17,472 nt of DNA, taken from Paracamarosporium sp. OC-R06-R3 (Eukaryota > Ascomycota > Dothideomycetes > Pleosporales > Didymosphaeriaceae). A program made the translations under genes and the position numbers. Shown here piece by piece: positions 16,519 through 17,472 of this stretch. The notes below the pieces were generated by a model. The model was not told where the DNA came from, did no database searches, and saw only the letters and a list, made by a program, of their open reading frames with translations. The stretch covers positions 778-18,249 of the forward strand of contig JACVRA010000464.1 of assembly GCA_019828545.1 (NCBI GenBank). Direction: 5' to 3'. The number at the start of each line of letters is the position of its first letter. Position 1 is the first letter of the stretch.

Positions 16519-17472
16519 TTTATAAGTAAGCTGATTACCCAAGTGAGCTAATTAGTACACTAAGCCCTTATTAAAATAAACTATCGTTAATAGTACAACG
16601 TAATACCTTAATAATACAATAAACTATTTAAATTAAAAGAAGCTTAATTACAGCTTATACTTTAGACTCTTAAATAAGACGCGACTTTAACTTAGTAACG
16701 TACTATAACTATCTATAGAGTCTCTTAAAGTATACTTAGTATATAATATACTAGAATTACCTTTTAATACAATTATACACTTAACTTAATAAATCTTTTA
16801 AAGATAGAGGAGTAGGTAATTGTTTAGTATATACTTAATCTAGATTTATAAGGATTTCTACCCTGGCTTATTACTATTAAAGATATAGCTAACTCTTTAT
16901 TAGCTAAGTAGTAACGTAAGCCTGTTAGCTAAAACTAGGCTATAAACTTTGTTAAGTACTAGCTAAAGCTTATAGTAAAGTTTAATTAAAAGTATAACTA
17001 TAAAAGAGCCCTTTATAAAAATCCTAAGATTATATAAGGCTGGTTCTAGCTTATAGAGAATACTAAAGCCAAGTATAGTATCCTAGATAAAAATACCTAT
17101 AATTTTAATAAGTTAAGCTTTATAATAGGTATAATATTAACTAAAGTAGTAGTTATAGACTTTAAGTATTAAGGATAGCTAAAGAGTATATAGTAGGGCA
17201 ACTAAAAGTAAACTATAGTTATCTAAGGTATTAATATAATAGGGTAGGCAATTCTATTTTTTATTATCTTTTAGGGTAAGAACTACCTCTCTATATAGTA
17301 TTATAAGAAGGATCTACCTTATAATTAAGTTATTAGAGTTTTTAAGAATAGCTAAATAATAAATAAGCTTAGTCTACGTTAGCTAAAGTACTTTAATAAG
17401 TATATAAAGAAGCGTATTATTAGCATAGCACGTTTACTTATTATTAACGGCTATAAGAGCTATAACTTACTT
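16519..17472 (+). mobile_element. RIP-degraded Fot1-like transposon B, inserted in element A, runs off right edge
   Basis: From 16621 to the last base a single frame of 284 codons is free of indels but carries roughly thirty stops, all TAA or TAG, as expected from CAA, CAG and TGG after RIP. Read through, it shows a helix-turn-helix region, LLKIEE.VIV.YILNLDL.GF (the counterpart of KLTKLEEEVITRHILDLDLRGF in the left element), KYNYKRALYKNPKII, and the DDE landmarks DKNTYNFNKLSFIIG, GKNYLSI.YYKKDLP and RLLIINGYKSY. The catalytic Asp positions now read Asn (YNFN, INGY), consistent with G-to-A changes. The 5' terminus is placed near 16519, where element A's frame breaks; 16519-16620 is probably terminal repeat and leader. 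Confidence 0.8.

Noticed and set aside
16000..17472. CRISPR-like or centromeric AT-rich repeat array
   Set aside because: No regular repeat units; the TA-rich look is explained by RIP in transposase reading frames.

Overview
The window reads as genomic DNA of a filamentous ascomycete (Pezizomycotina). Genes carry short spliceosomal introns (about 47-65 bp, GT..AG, with CTAAC-like branch points). The protein families are typical fungal ones: a Pth11-like 7TM receptor, a Zn2Cys6 regulator and a Dal5-like permease. Both ends hold Fot1/pogo-type transposons decayed in the way repeat-induced point mutation (RIP) decays DNA. A Dothideomycete such as a member of the Pleosporales is a reasonable guess, but the sequence does not prove it.

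Layout: (1) 1-340, the 5' end of a Fot1/pogo-like transposase on the minus strand, running off the left edge, with a 17-bp tandem duplication in its leader. (2) 772-2298, a six-exon Pth11-like rhodopsin-fold membrane receptor. (3) 2299-5055, a gene-poor decayed stretch with AT-rich hairpins, one unassigned 115-aa frame and a broken ankyrin-repeat gene. (4) 5056-14865, a compact group of six intact genes: a PuuE-like (allantoinase/polysaccharide deacetylase family) protein, an SMP-30/gluconolactonase-like lactonase, a Dal5-like anion:cation symporter, a bacterial-type NMT1/SsuA-like solute-binding protein, a Zn2Cys6 transcription factor and a PcaD-like alpha/beta hydrolase. (5) 14866-15949, intergenic DNA with inverted repeats and one doubtful small frame. 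(6) 15950-17472, two nested RIP-degraded pogo-like transposons on the plus strand, running off the right edge.

The most interesting part is region 4. Its content (one transporter, three hydrolase-type enzymes acting on amide or lactone bonds, one soluble ligand-binding protein, one pathway-type regulator) looks like an undescribed catabolic cluster for a small, probably nitrogen-containing or lactone-forming substrate. MFS/binding protein and regulator/hydrolase are two divergent pairs, each with a shared promoter. The exact 8-mer GCCTAGCG (or its complement) occurs four times in the window by my reading: upstream of the PuuE-like gene, twice as a perfect inverted repeat in the MFS/binding-protein promoter, and once in the regulator/hydrolase promoter. 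This suggests one regulon, probably under the Zn2Cys6 protein encoded inside it. The solute-binding protein has no signal peptide and no ABC partner here, so a bacterial origin and a new cytoplasmic role (enzyme or sensor) are the likely explanations.

All functions come from motif and family recognition by eye. Intron borders were fixed by splice consensus plus continuity of reading frame. No database search was possible.
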